A stretch of DNA of 64,000 nt, taken from NCBI RefSeq assembly GCF_029962835.1, contig NC_080574.1, forward strand, positions 41,470,501 to 41,534,500. The letters run 5' to 3'. The notes under the pieces are model-generated. The model saw nothing but the letters and a program-made list of their open reading frames with translations, did no database searches and was not told the DNA's origin. Shown piece after piece: positions 10,744-22,549 of this stretch. The position numbers and the translations under genes were made by a program. This DNA comes from Magnolia sinica. Taxonomy: Eukaryota; Streptophyta; Magnoliopsida; Magnoliales; Magnoliaceae. Every line of letters begins with the position of its first letter. Position 1 is the stretch's first letter.

Positions 10744-12230
10744 ACAAACTACGGATGGAGGGAGAGGGCCAGCCAGCCCTAAGAAGTCTATGATCTTTAG
10801 AGAGGTTCAAATCGCTGTCTCCAACTTCCCACTACGCGTTCTCCTCAATGAACGAAAAAAGAATCATGATCTTCTTCCAAAAAGGGGAGGCGTTACTGCA
10901 GTAGACACTCTCAGGCCCCGGGATGAGATTAGAGGCATATCTGGTATGGACAAGATGGGCCCAGGGACCGATCATGGAACCATGTTTCGCTGTCCATGCC
11001 AGCTTGAGGCACAGGGCAGTCATTACTTCCTTTAATTTCCTGACGCCCAGGCAATCTCTTCCTTTCCTCCGCCCAGCCCCAGAAGAATCTTGCGAACTTC
11101 TGCTCTAAAACTATGAGAACGTGAGTCGGGACATGCACAACAGCCAAAGTATGAATAGGAATGCTTTCGAGGGCGTGTTTGATCAATGTCAATCTACCCG
11201 CTTGAGATAAAATTCTGGCACTCCACTCGCTGATTCGTCTATCCACCTTCTCGAGGATAGCTCTAAAATCTGCCTCCTTCAATCTACCTTTGGAAAGGGG
11301 CACTCCCAGATATGGGATCCCAAAGGCTGCTTTTGAGATACCCAAGAGGCCCTGGATAGTTCTCAGTCTCCTCGCAGGCATCCTATCATCGCAAAGAAAA
11401 CTACTCTTGCTCAGGTTAATTTTCTGACCAGAAGCTGCCTGGAAAGCCTAGAGGAATTGCTTGATAGTTAGGAGAGATGAGCGACCACCGTTGACGAAGA
11501 GCAAGGTGTCATCCACAAACAGTAAATGAGAAATCAGCGGGCTCCCGCGGTGAAGCTTGAATGGCGGGACCCAACCTCTATTGACTAGGAGGCTAAAGCT
11601 CCTAGAGAACACCTCGGACGCTATAAGAAATAGGGCGGGGGACAGCGGATCACCTTGGCGAATGCCTCTGGAAGATTGGAAGAAACTTGATGCCTCACCA
11701 TTTACTAGAACAAAGAACCAGCTATTCTTCCAGCCTGCTTCCAACAGACGGTTAGACAAATCGCTGAAACTGAATTTGGACAGCACTTGCGAGAGGAACT
11801 TCCAGTTAACCTGGTCGTTGGCTTTCTCCAAATCCAATTTAACTATTAAGTTGTTGCCTCTCACTTTTCTGCCTAGCTCACGCACCGCTTCATTGGCCAG
11901 CGCAATACTCTCGGTTATAGCTCGACCTTTGACAAAAGCTGCTTGCTCGGCTAAATCAGCTTGGGAAGAAGAGACCCTAATCTGGTTGCTAAGACTTTCG
12001 AAAAGATCTTGTAAATGGTGTTACATAAACTGATGGGGCGGTAATTAGTAAAAGAGACTGCTGAGGGGCTTTTGGGGATTAGACAGATAAGGGTAGCATT
12101 GAAAGCCCTTGGGAGAGGGACCCCACGAAAGAAGGAGTGAGCTACGGCGAGGATGTCCTGCCCGATAATCTCCCAACAAGCGGAGAAGAATGCTGCAATA
12201 AAGTCGTCAGGCCCCAGAGCTCCATCTTAA
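10744..12230 (-). pseudogene. LINE-C ORF2: reverse transcriptase, broken
   Basis: In gene order: fingers with the KGRAITESIALA-like block read from 11.95-11.88 kb, then a clean segment 11885-11448 with VKLDLEKANDQVNW, RQGDPLSPALFLIASEVF and HLLFVDDTLLFVNGG. The usual [FY]ADD box reads F-V-D-D, keeping both catalytic Asp. Segment 11381-10929 holds the thumb: GIPYLGVPLSKGRLKEADF, RRISEWSARILSQAGRLTLI and FFWGWAEE. Frame breaks occur near 11.42 and 11.05 kb and after 12.2 kb. Confidence 0.8.
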
Positions 12231-12785
12231 GGAATAGAGAGGACAGCCGCATGAACTTCCTCCATGGAGGGGAGGGATAAGGAGTCATTTTCCTGCTCTG
12301 AGATGAGGGACGGGATTGCTAAAAGCAGATTTGGATCCGGGGAGATTGGCTCTTCACGAAAAAGCTGCTTGAAGAATACAACTGCCACTGCTCGGATGTC
12401 ATCAAGGTTGGAAGAATTTGAACCATCCATTAGTTTGATGGAGGAGATAGTCAAGTGCCTTATCTTCTGAGTTGCTGATGCATGAAAGAATCCAGTATTG
12501 TAATCTCCTTCCTGAAGCCATGAAATCTGGGATTTTTGCTTCCAATAGACCTCCTCCATCTGCTCCAGAATAGCCAGCCTTCTCCTGGCTGCTGCACTCT
12601 CCAGGAAAAAGAGATCAAAAGGGTTATCCTGTAATCTGTGTTCTGCTCTATCGAGATCTTTTTCAGCCATTTTCAACCCACTGAAAATGTTCCCACAAAC
12701 TTCTTTATTCCACACCTTGAGCAGTTGCTTGGTTTTCTTCATTTTAAGTTGGACGTTCAACCGAGGCTGATCTGAGCATTTCCCT
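12227..12785 (-). pseudogene. LINE-C ORF2: EN-RT linker
   Basis: A clean 177-residue frame: NVQLKMKKTKQLLKVWNKEV, then AAARRRLAILEQMEEVYWKQ, SWLQEGDYNTGFFHASATQK and a SSIKLMDG block. This is the conserved coiled segment joining endonuclease and RT in plant L1 ORF2. The same block is found in LINE-D, E and F, which makes it a useful anchor for dating the copies against one another. Confidence 0.8.
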
Positions 12786-12799
12786 TCCCAAGCTTTACT

Positions 12800-13568
12800 G
12801 ATAACCTATCTGAAAGAATCATGTAAAATCCACATTCTTTGAAATCGAAAGGGCCTTAGGTTGGGCATGCGAAGGACAAGATAGAAGAAGAGGGGAGTAG
12901 TCCGAGTAACAGCGGGGGAGGTGATGGACCTGGAAGGATAGGAAAGAAGAGGCCCAATGCTCATTAATGAGCACTCTATCCAGCCGCACCCACACTCAGG
13001 CAAGGCCTGATCTGTTGTTACTCCAGGTAAACCTGCTGCCAACGAAGCCCGCATCAATAAGCCTAGATTGATGCACTGCATCTACAAATTCTGACCTGCT
13101 GTTGTTACCCAACACCTGGTTGGTTGATCTTTCATCCGATTCCAAAACAGCATTAAAGTCGCCACCTATCGCCCATGGACTTAGTAGGAGGTTACTCAGC
13201 AATTCCATCTCCTGCCAAAGAGATCGCCTAAGCACCAAGCTGCAATGGGCGTATACAATAGATAGGTGGATGGGTCTGATGGATTTCTGAAAAGATATGC
13301 TTAGAGAGAGCATTTGAATAGAGGAAGAAATAACCACAGTATTTAAATTGTCTTGGACAAATACCCAAATTTTACCCCCCGCCTCAACATTCGAGAAGGA
13401 GGAGTGAAATCCGAGCTTCATACCAATAGCCACCCTTCTCTCCTAGCATAACATAGGTTCAAGTATCGCCACCAGACAAGGCTTGTATCTTCTAATCAGG
13501 CACTTCAAAGTTCTAATAGTGGCCGAATTGCCCACACCGCAGGCATTCCAAATGAGTGCTCTATCCAT
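12800..13568 (-). pseudogene. LINE-C ORF2 start: AP-type endonuclease
   Basis: ORF2 starts at an ATG at 13566-13568 with DRALIWNACGVGNSATIRTL, the conserved N-x-x-G-x-x-x-x-x-T opening of plant LINE endonucleases. It continues VAILEPML and then a stop (about 13444), after which 13433-12996 gives GGKIWVFVQDN, LSIVYAHC, the metal-site GGDFNAVLESDER and FTWSNNR. The last part (about 12990-12800) is frame-shifted relative to it. The enzyme nicks target DNA to prime reverse transcription. The premature stop and shift show this copy cannot supply it. Confidence 0.75.
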
Positions 13569-13786
13569 CGGTAAAACATCCTAAGTTCATGGCCATGCAC
13601 TTCAGTTGTCTTAACCTGCTATTCCACTCTCCTACTACTTATAAGTTGGTTGCATTTTTCATCTGGAGCTTGCTTCTTCTACTATAAGTGTAATTGATGG
13701 GCGGGGCCGAGTAATGGAGAGGGAGTTGGGCCCTCGGGCTCGACATCAGGGGCGCTGTATCTGAGGCGAGTTATGGAGAATTGCAT

Positions 13787-15745
13787 TCATGGGAGATGTT
13801 GATTACTTGGGTTCCAAGGTGCCATTATCCCTGTCGTCGAGGGCAAAAAATGGAGACAGGTCCACTTCAAAGGTGCCATGGGCCAGATCACCATCTCTGT
13901 TAGGAGAGTAGGGACCATCTGTTGGAGCACGTGGGCTGGAAGGGAAGGGGTTATTGAAATCTGAGCGCCAGTCAGGAGGGAGGTTAAGAGGTTGTAAGGG
14001 GGATCCTCCAACAAACCTGGCACAGATCTTACATCTCTTTAGAGGGGAGAACTTCCAGCACTGATCTGCAACAGGGGCGGGCCGAGCTGCAGCCGTCACG
14101 CTCTGTTGATTCTCGGCCATATGTTGCCCAGTTTGGGAGGAGAGCCCAAGCAAGGCCACAAGGATGGGGGATGAGGTTTGGGAGGGCAAGAAATTCTCGA
14201 CCATAGGTTGCCCTGTTTCAGAGGAGTGCAGGCCACAGGCGTTTGAGAGGGCAAGTCTGCTGATAAGGGAAGTTGTTGGGTGAGTACAGGGATAAGAAGA
14301 CTGGGGAGGGGGTTGGGGGGTAGGGGTGAAGATGATAGTGGATGGGGTAGGGACCCAAGATGAGCAGGCCCCTAGTCTAGAGGCAAAATGGGAGTAGGCC
14401 GGTGAGGAGGTGAGGAGGGGTTATGGTCCTTAAGAGGGGGAGCCGGGGAGGAAGGCCCCTAGTGAGGGGTGGGAGAAATCTGATATGAGGAGGGGTGAAG
14501 AGCGGCCTGAGGGGCCCTCTCGGTGGTTGGGGCATTTTCACAAACAGGGGGAGGGCAAGGGAGAGGGTGGGCTGCAGGAGCAGGAGGGTCGCGGGGAGGG
14601 GCATATTCGCAAACAGGTTGAAGGCTTGGGGGAGGGTGAGTTCCCTCCTTACCAAAAGACCTCAAGACCCAGTCACGAGTGGATTCAGGTGTAGCAGGAG
14701 GATGGTGCACGGAGTGGGGAGCCATGACACTGATATTCTCCAGGAACCCCATGATCCGAAAAGAGGACCCATTCACCACAAGCTGCCTAGGATTGTTTAG
14801 ATTGGGATGTTTAAGCAGTTTGATCTTAATCCTTGCGAAGCCTTGGAATTTCCCCTGAATCACCGCATTGTCGACTTCCACGATCTCCCTGAATGACTTT
14901 GCCAGATCAACAATCGCCCCATTATACCAAGCATGAGCGGTGATCCCCACCAGTCGAATCCAGAGGTCGGCCGACAGGGAGGAAGCTTCCGGAGTCCATT
15001 GCGAAACCTCAACGATGCCCAAACGGCTATGGAGGGCAGAGTCGAACCAAAAGGAGACCATCTCCTACTTTGTATGGAACTTAAACAAGAACTGCAATGC
15101 TGAAACCCTAGTGATGTTTATCTTAGCTAACGAGTGATCAAATTTACGGAGAGAATCAGTCAAATGAACGATGGACACCATGGCGTCTTTCGTCGATACT
15201 ATTAGGGTGGCTACAAGTTGCCTCAAAAGCCGATCTACCTCTTTCTTGCTGGCGTGAGCCGAGAAAGGGGCAGAAATCTCAGGCCCCCGAGTGTTACTCG
15301 ACATTCTCTCGGCAGGGGAAGCTGGACGGCTGAAGGCCTTGTCCAAAAAAGGAGGGGGCGGGAAGGGCATTCCTAAAGGCGGAATAGGGTTTAACTGCTC
15401 CAGTAGGGTGGGTTTGGGAATGGGAAGGGAAGGTGAGGGTGCATCGTTCTGACTCTTTGCTCTCTCAACTGTTATGATTCTACCATCGACCCTCCTTCCA
15501 TGTAGGCATTTCTTAGCATTAATCGCATCTTGTTCATAACGGTAGCGTACAAATCCAAAACCCCTAGGTCGATGCCGAATCCTATCCGTTGGGAGGAAGA
15601 CATCCATTATCTTTCCGTACCTCCTGAAAATGCGATTGATGTCGTCCGCCGTAGTATCAAAAGTAATGTTGCCGATGAACACGAAGAAGGAGGAGGAGGG
15701 TTTCTTCCCTAGGACGTGAATCCATGGACAATCATCCGCCTTCAT
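13787..15745 (-). pseudogene. LINE-C ORF1: RRM-containing nucleic-acid-binding protein
   Basis: The start ATG at 15745 opens MKADDCPWIHVLG and then an RRM: SFFVFIGNITFDTT is RNP2-like and RPRGFGFVRYRYEQDA is RNP1 (about residues 20-95). The same frame runs to 15065. A frameshift or stop near 15062 separates the second block (15061-14459), a DUF4283-like region with LWIRLVGITAHAW and FARIKIKLLKHPN. The Pro-rich C-terminus follows in other frames down to 13787. An RRM in ORF1 is known from the BNR-type plant L1 LINEs, where ORF1p packages the element RNA. Three frame changes break the copy. Confidence 0.75.
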
Positions 15746-15785
15746 TCAGGCAACCGTTTATGATGCTTATTCCGGGCACTTTCAT

Positions 15786-16438
15786 AAAAAAAAAAGTATA
15801 CCTTGTGCTCTATGCTCTATAACAGAAGTACGTGTATCAAATAATGCTGGACAATTTCTTTTGTCATTCTTCTTTCCACACTTACCACAATCATTACATC
15901 TTCTTTGATCCTTTTTTTAAAAAAAAATAAAAATCCTTTTCCCTCTCTGATATCATTCTCTTTTCGGTTCCTTTCATTTTGGCAGGTTTTGGATCATTGA
16001 TTTTCATTTTCTGCTTTCTAGTTGGCTTCCTTGCTGGTTTTCTTATAATTTCAGCACATGGTTTCGACTCTATACTTCGAACATCCCTTAAAATATCATA
16101 CAACCTTTCCTTAGCCAAGAGATACCCTTATTTTGAGGAAGACCCTTCTTCGACAAGCAATCGACAAATCTGAGATAAATCACTATGATGTAGTGAGATG
16201 GAATCATCACAATCTGGCTTGATTGCTTCCTCGTCGTTGTCATGAACAGAACCTACTCTTGCATACCGTGTCTATCTCTTCAAAATGTAATACTCTGGCA
16301 ATATAGGTATACGAACATGTCAAAGTACGCATAATATATGTCTACAAGGTATACCTTTGAACTGAAATTTGAGACAACTACAATCAGCATGTTTTTTACT
16401 CACTTCATATCTAACCACTCGATCACAGTCGTCTCCTT
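15786..16438 (-). pseudogene. FAR1/FRS-like protein, piece 3 (C-terminus: SWIM finger and zinc knuckle)
   Basis: In minus-strand order from 16438: GDDCDRVVRYEVSKKHADCS then CLKFQFKGIPCRHILC. This is a SWIM zinc finger (CxC...CxH) as in FAR1-RELATED SEQUENCE proteins. After it come LPEYYILKR, a Lys/Pro-rich basic segment (KPARKPTRKQKMK, about 16030) and RRCNDCGKCGKKNDKRNCPA, the C-terminal zinc knuckle (about 15900-15840). Stops and small shifts interrupt it (for example after CRHILCVL). It continues FAR1 piece 2 once LINE-D is removed. FAR1/FRS proteins are DNA-binding factors domesticated from MULE transposases. Whether this copy was a host gene or a transposase cannot be told from it. Confidence 0.8.
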
Positions 16439-16637
16439 CCAAGCTTGTAACTTTTTTTTAAAAAAGAAAACCATCTTAATATTCATTGATAATAACCAGA
16501 AAGGCTATACAACTTGGGATGATAAGGAAGCCATTCGGGCAGCCCCAACTACAAAAATTTCGTGGGGGGCCTATCGTAAGGGGTCACAAATCGACCGCCT
16601 ATGTACAAAATTCACCAAAAATTTTGAAGCTACCAGG

Positions 16638-17156
16638 CTAAGGGATGGATGAGACAGTTCTGATAGACCCAAGGCTGACCTTATCAAGGAAAATCTGACT
16701 GCGTACCTGCATTGGGAGAGAAGCCATATGAAGATGAAAAGTTGAGGATTGATTCCCAATCCCTTCTCGGGCCATACTATCTACCGGGCCGTTACCTTCT
16801 CGAGGAATGTGATTGAAGGTGAAGTTGCCCAATTGCTTCAAGGCGATTATCCTAGCAGCCCAAGGTTTCCATCTCCAAGGGGTGATTGACTAATCCTTGA
16901 GAAGGTCAATCACCACTCTAGAATCAGATTCAATTATCACCTGAGTCAGATCTCTTTTAAGACAGATAACCATACCGTCATGAATAGCTCGTAGTTCTGC
17001 GAGGTTGTTGGAACCCACTCCATATCCTGTGGAGAATGCAAACATCAAAGCTCCATCTTCCTTTCTGCATACACCACCACCGTCTGAATTGCCGGGGTTA
17101 CCTCTTGCTGAGCCGTCTACATTTAATTTCACCCAACCATGGGGGGCCTCTCCCAT
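16638..17156 (-). pseudogene. LINE-D ORF2: RNase H domain
   Basis: 17156-16890: GWVKLNVDGSARGNPGNSDG, then NLAELRAIHDGM and IIESDSRVVIDLLKD. All three acidic catalytic positions (DGS, AEL, ESDS) are present. After an in-frame stop at about 16890 the remaining part lies in another frame (16841-16638: NFTFNHIPREGNGPVDSMAR, the conserved H-x-x-R-x-x-N-x-x-D end of LINE RNase H). The domain is complete apart from that break. Confidence 0.85.
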
Positions 17157-19590
17157 TTTACCACAACAGCCCTGCTTCTACGATTGACATCGGCCCCGGG
17201 CGTAGGACAGAATCGCTGACGGTTGAATACAGATCTGAAGGCATTGTCTTCACCAATCACGTGGGTAGCCCACCAGTTGATTTGGGAGATTGAAGCCCCA
17301 CTGTGCATCTGTCTATTCGCTTACCTTACTGAATTCTTGGCCCGCCAAAGCTCCCAAAGGATCAGAATGGGAAGCAAAGCTCTGATCTGGGCAGGAGCAC
17401 TTCCAGGAGCTGAAGCATGTCTCTATTGGTGGAGTTGATTTCTAACCATTTGATGAGGCGAGGACACTCTGAAGAGATTGCCGAAGTGGTTCCAGATAGA
17501 AACTGCGTGGGAACTTTTGAGGAAGAGGTGATTAATGGATTCCGCTTGAGGATGAACTAGGCCAGCTCCTTCGCAACAGTGGCATTTGGATGCCAACGCC
17601 ACACTTTAGCCTGGATTCGCTCATCCACCGGGGTAGTGCACTGCATCAGCCGCCACATGAAAACTGAGATTTTGGGAGGAAGAGAGCTATGCTAAAGCCA
17701 ATTCACCCACTGCACCACTGGGGTGGGACCTCTATGTAATTTCCAGGCTGATTTAAGGGTGAAAACACCTGCAGGGTCAAGAGGCCAGAAGCATTGAGCC
17801 ATCCCTTCAAAGATTGCAAAGCCATGGTGGAAAATTTCGTTGATGATTTCTTGTATTAGGATTGCATACACCGCAGAAGGCGGGAGCGGCCCTGCCTTTC
17901 CTAGAAGATCACTCACATGGAGCTCTCTCAGGGCCTCTAGGATAGGCCCGTCCAAGAGTTACTGGAGGGGGCCCATGCCCGTCCAATTGTACGCCCAAAG
18001 GTTTAGATCACCTTAGCCTACTTGCCACTGGGCAATATCAGATATAACAGGAAGATGATTTCTGATATCCTTCCAGAATGGGGAAGAATTTTGCTGCACC
18101 GATACTGGGGACTCGGAGATGAGATCCTTACTGTATTTGGCTCTCATAAGGGATGTCCACGGTCCAATGTTTTCTTCGCATTTAACTGTCTAGGCTAACT
18201 TCATTCGCTGGGCTGCCATAACCTCCTTCAATCTTCTAATACCCAGCCCTCCTTCCTCAATCGGCCTCACAACAGACTTCCAAGTTATCCAATGAAATTT
18301 AAGTTTACCATCTGCCCAACCCCAAAAAAATCTAGCGAAACTACTCTCAAGATGTTGAAGCACCTGACGAGGTACATGCAGTACTGCCATGATGTGAATT
18401 GGAAAGCTTCCCAAGACATGTCGGATCAGAGTAGCTCTTCCTGCTTGGGATATCTACCTGCCTGCCTAGCCATTCATTTTCCTGTTTACCTTATCAACCA
18501 CAAGCTGAAAGTCAACAACTTTAATCTTACCTTTAGAGAGAGGGGTCCCCAAGTACTGTATCTTGTTTCTCGCTCTGTTAAGGCCTAAGAGGCGTTCAGA
18601 GGACCTGATAGTGTTCGGCCGAGTGTGCTTAAAGCAAATAAAATTACTTTTTCTGTTGTTGATCTTTTGCCCCGTTGCATCTTGGACTATCTACAGGAAA
18701 TTTTTGATTACTCGTAAAGAATATCGACTACCGTTTAGGAAGCCTAACATGTCATCGACGTATAGGAGGTGAGAAATGATAGGACTGCCGTGATGAAGTT
18801 TATATGGAAGGCAGCGTCCTCCAACCATCAACTGCTTCAAATTAACCGAAAGGCTTCCATCGCAATGATGAACAGAGCAGGCGAAAGAGGGTCCCACTGT
18901 CTCAATCCCTTGGACGATTTGAAGAAGCCCGCCACTTCCCCGTTGATGAGGATGGAAAACCAATTGTTACTCCAATAGGTTTCCATCAGTGCTATCCATC
19001 TGAGGTTGAAACCCAATTTTTGAAGGACTTGTTTCAAGAAATCCCAATTTATCTTGTTGTAGGCTTTCTCTAGATCGAGTTTTAGCATGAAGTTACCTCC
19101 TCAGACCTTTCTGTCGAGCTCTTGCATCACCTCTTGCGCCAGCGCAATGTTCTCTGCAATTGATATACCTAGAATAAAAGCACCTTGTTCCTGAAAAACT
19201 AGTTTTGGGACTAGAGAAGAAAGTCTGTTAGCAAGAATTTTAGCGAGAATTTTATAAACCACATTATAGAGGCTTATGGGCCAGAAATCAGAGAAACTGG
19301 CTGCTGCATTGGATTTGGGGATGAGGCAGATAAACATCACTGAGAATGCCCTTAGAAGCTAACCACCTAATAGAAAGTCCACGACAGCCCTATGGATATC
19401 ATTTGCCACAATATTCCAGCAATCGGCGAAAAAGGCCACCGAGAAACCGTCCGGACCAGCAGCCCCGTCTTTAAGAATGGAGAGAATAGCCGCGTGAACT
19501 TCATCCATTGTGGGCGGGATCAGGACCACGTCATTATCCTGTTGGTTAAGGACCTACAGGATAGCCTGGAGAAAGCTCGGCTGTGACGTG
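17157..19590 (-). pseudogene. LINE-D ORF2: reverse transcriptase and zinc-finger linker, broken
   Basis: Segments in gene order: 19340-19101 with MMFICLIPKSNAAASFSDF, a LYNVVYKILAKILANRL block and GAFILGISIAENIALAQEVM. 19088-18837 has LKLDLEKAYNKINWDF and QWDPLSPALF, where the usual RQGDPLSP has become RQWDPLSP. 18963-18691 holds the active site HLLYVDDMLGFLNGS (Y-V-D-D). 18414-18190 is the thumb (FFWGWADGKLKFHWITWKSV, EEGGLGIRRLKEVM). 17955-17692 opens the zinc-finger region (CFWPLDPAGVFTLKSAWKL). At least five frame changes occur. Confidence 0.8.
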
Positions 19591-20760
19591 ATTGGCTCCG
19601 CATGGAAGAGGGCTTCGAAATGCTTTACTCCTACTCTCTTTATCTCATTTTGATATGAAATTGAGTCACCAGATTCTGTCTTGATGGATGAAATTGCTGC
19701 TCTTTTGATCTTTTCATTTGCCGCCGAGTGAAAAAACTTTGTGTTTCTGTCACCTTCTTGAAGCCAGGAGTTCCTCACTTTCTGTTTTCAAAATACCTCC
19801 TCCATAAGTTCCAACTGATCCAACTTTTACCTAATTGCCAAGCTCTCTTGAAGGAGATCAACGGTGCTTGAGTTTTGGATTCTGATATCGAGAATTTCCA
19901 GCTCTTCCTCAGTCCTATGAATCTGATGAAAAATGTTACCGAAGACCTCTTTGTTCCACACTTTCAACAGTTGCTTTGTTTTCTTTAGCTTAAGCTGAAT
20001 GTTGAGCATAGGCTGTGTTGCACATTCACCTTCCCATGCCTTTTTGATTAGTTGCTGAAAGGAGTTATGTAACGACCACATCCTGAGAAATGGAACGGCC
20101 TGATCTTCGACATGGTATTGCTGGGGAAAGATAGCCGAAGAGGGGCATGGTCGGACCGAATATGAGGAAGATGTTTCACTCTAAACAGTAGAAAATCAGC
20201 GGCCCATTTATTGTTGAAGAGAACTCTGTGTAGTCTTGCCCACACTCACGTAATCCCCTCGCGATTGTTGCACTAGGTGAATCTATTCCCAATAAAACCT
20301 GCATCAAGGAGACCGGAAGAATGAATCGCATTAACAAAATCTGCCATACCTGACCTGTCAGGATCACGGGACCCCCCGTCTTTCCTCTAGGTCTGCCACC
20401 ACATTGAAGTCCCCTCTGACTGCCCAGGACCTTGGATTGTCCTACTGAGGTCAGACAATTCGCTCCAAAGGTTTCTTCTTTGCAATTTGCAGCAGTGGGC
20501 ATACACGATGGATAGGACAATCGGGTCACCTTGCAGCAGCAAGGTTAGAATCAGTGAAATCATTTGAGTTGAGGAGGAAAGTACTGAGACATTCAACTGG
20601 TTATGAAAAAAAATCCATATTTTACCCCCTGAGTCACTGTTTGAGAGCAAGTAATGAAAGCCTATTTTAAGACCTGTGGCTGTTCTTTTTTCCTCCCTCA
20701 GCATAGGCTCTAAAATGGCCACCAGACCTAGGTTATATTTTTTGAGGCTTGCTGGAAAAT
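19554..20760 (-). pseudogene. LINE-D ORF2: endonuclease and EN-RT linker, broken
   Basis: The endonuclease is read from 20760 as LGLVAILEPMLREEKRTATG, GGKIWIFFHNQ and VLSIVYAHCCK. A frameshift at about 20400 follows and the rest lies in 20529-20048 (WARLHRVLFNNKWA, HLPHIRSDHAPLRLSF). The very N-terminus (the WNxxGxxN opening) is missing or unreadable. The linker in 20081-19827 and 19778-19554 shows NIQLKLKKTKQLLKVWNKEV and NSWLQEGDRNTKFFHSAAN, with a break between the two halves. Confidence 0.75.
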
Positions 20761-20808
20761 GAGTTCGGTTGGAGTGTTAGCTGAAGTATGGATTTGTTTT
20801 GCTGATAT

Positions 20809-22031
20809 CTAAGAGGCCTTTGGCGTGAGCTGTGGAGTTGTGTTTTGGATTTCCTGATTGAAGTACGACGATAGGTCTATCGCAATCTGACCCAGGTTTT
20901 CTTCCTGATCTGGGTTCGGTTCTTTTCTCATCCATCTGAATTTCTTTCTGCACTCCATCATCTTAGTCGGCTCCAAGTTCATGGGCCATTCCTTAGTGAC
21001 ATGAATCAGGTAGAGTGGCGAACATCCCATTGATCTCGATCGAATATGATTGAGGGTGACCCTGGAATTGATGGGGTTGTCGTCCACCCTCAAAAGGACT
21101 GGGATGGGAGGGGAAATAGGGACTGAAACTAGAGGGGTATAAGGGCTAGGAATGAAGGCTGATGGGGAACCAATGCTGATGGGAAGTGAGGGATAGGGCT
21201 CTACAGGTAGAGGAGGGATATCAGGAGCTGCAGGGGTAACAAAGATAATGGGAGCTGGGGGAGAGGGCTCAGCAGGTTGATCAAGGATAACAGGGGAACG
21301 ATGAGAGGCTGATGGGTTGATCAGAGAAGGAGAGGGGTTTACAGAAGGGTTATCAGGGATAGCAAGGGAGGCTGAAGGGGTAACAATGCTGGTGGATTCA
21401 GGGGGAGAGGGGGTTGCTGGGAGAGGACGGATATCAGGAGCAACTGCAAGGAGATTTGGGAGAACCGGGTTTAGCTGAGAGGTTGATCGAAGAGATTGAG
21501 GCTTCTGGATGAGTGGGTCTGAAAAAGGATCCGTTAGCACTGAAGGTCCAACTGGTTTGCGGGGTGGGTTAGGCTTAGGATATTGTAATGGGGGAGGGGG
21601 GGGGGGGCACGATAATAAGGGGGGTGGGCTATCAGACAGGGGTTGATCCCGCCGGGTGGATTGATGTAATGGGTTAGGCATCAAGTGCTGATCCTGGGTT
21701 AGGAGGTGAGGGCTGAAGAGGAGAATGGAAATGAGGGGAGCAAGGAATGATAACGGCCCCGAGAGAGGTTGGCAGGTTGAGTAGGGCATTTTCTCAAACA
21801 GCTGTAGGGCCAGGGGAGTGGAATGATTTTATCGCCCATTCTTTGGTAGTTACAGGGATTGAGGCTGCTTCGTAGGGAGTTTGTTGAGAGACTGAGAATC
21901 TCCGGTCTTCAAGAACAGCAAGAATGGGATAGGGACTACCCTGTGCCATCAATTGTCTAGGGACATGAATGTGGGGATCGGAGGATAGCTTAACCCGGAT
22001 CCTGACGAACACTTGAAAGATGCCTAGGGTT
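20809..22031 (-). pseudogene. LINE-D ORF1, C-terminal part
   Basis: 22012-21794 reads MFVRIRVKLSSDPHIHVPRQ and LMAQGSPYPILAVLE, the DUF4283-like core of ORF1. After a stop (about 21793) a long Pro/Ser-rich region of 326 residues (21789-20809) ends with DEEKRTEPR-like acidic and basic clusters. The N-terminal RRM half lies at 27773-28660, beyond LINE-E. Low-complexity Pro-rich tails are usual for ORF1 in this LINE group. The conceptual frame joins precisely at the AAGATGCCTAGGG duplication that borders LINE-E. Confidence 0.75.
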
Positions 22032-22129
22032 TTTTTTTTCCAAAAAGGTGATGCTAGCTACAGGCCCACCAGCTTTCATAAATGTAGAGAAGAATTACAG
22101 CCTATGGTATTTCGGGCAGGGAGGCAATA

Positions 22130-22530
22130 TCTTTCTCCAACCCATTAGTAGTCCCGTTTGCTTCTCTGGGGATAAGGGCGATTTTAAAAATTCACTTGCT
22201 ACATAACTTCCTGATTCTGGACATCTAGTAGTGCCATTTCCAAGAGAACGTGGATTTACCAGTAAGACAGTGCACTACCCACTTAGAGTCCGATTAGATA
22301 ATCACTCTCTCCAAACTGGATAAGTTGCACATCTGCATTCCATCATGTTATTGGATGCATTCCCGTATCCCCTGGCGAAAGCAAAAATCATATTAGCTTG
22401 GGAGTTTCTGCAGATGCCTCCCCTGCCCATTGGCCTTGGATTGGACAAGGCTGATCCATTGACGTTGAGTTTGTGCCAGCCCTTTGGGGGACGGAGCCAT
22501 TAGACTACATCAGCTAGCAAAGAGGGGGCA
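22130..22530 (-). pseudogene. LINE-E ORF2: RNase H domain, mutated
   Basis: Read on the minus strand from 22490: WHKLNVNGSALSNPRPMGRG, then GGICRNSQANMIFAFARGYG. The first catalytic Asp (VDGS) is replaced by Asn (VNGS). Downstream the Glu block reads NNMMECRCATY instead of NxAELxA, so a second catalytic residue region is also disturbed. Not an active nuclease. Confidence 0.65.
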
Positions 22531-22549
22531 GAGATGGTAGAGGTTCTGA

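Larger units (their letters stand above)
9802..15785 (-). mobile_element. LINE-C, plant L1-type LINE with ORF1 and ORF2
   Basis: Minus-strand LINE with the full domain order: ORF1 with RRM (15.7-13.8 kb), then ORF2 with endonuclease (13.57-12.9), linker, RT (11.9-10.9), zinc-finger region and a degraded RNase H (about 10.2-9.95). The 3' end lies in an A/T-rich patch: T-run at 9803-9811, AATGCCTGGCT, then a long A-run at about 9862-9932. The 5' end is close to 15785, about 40 bp before the ORF1 start. Target-site duplications were not found, so both borders are approximate. ORF2 has stops and frameshifts. Confidence 0.75.
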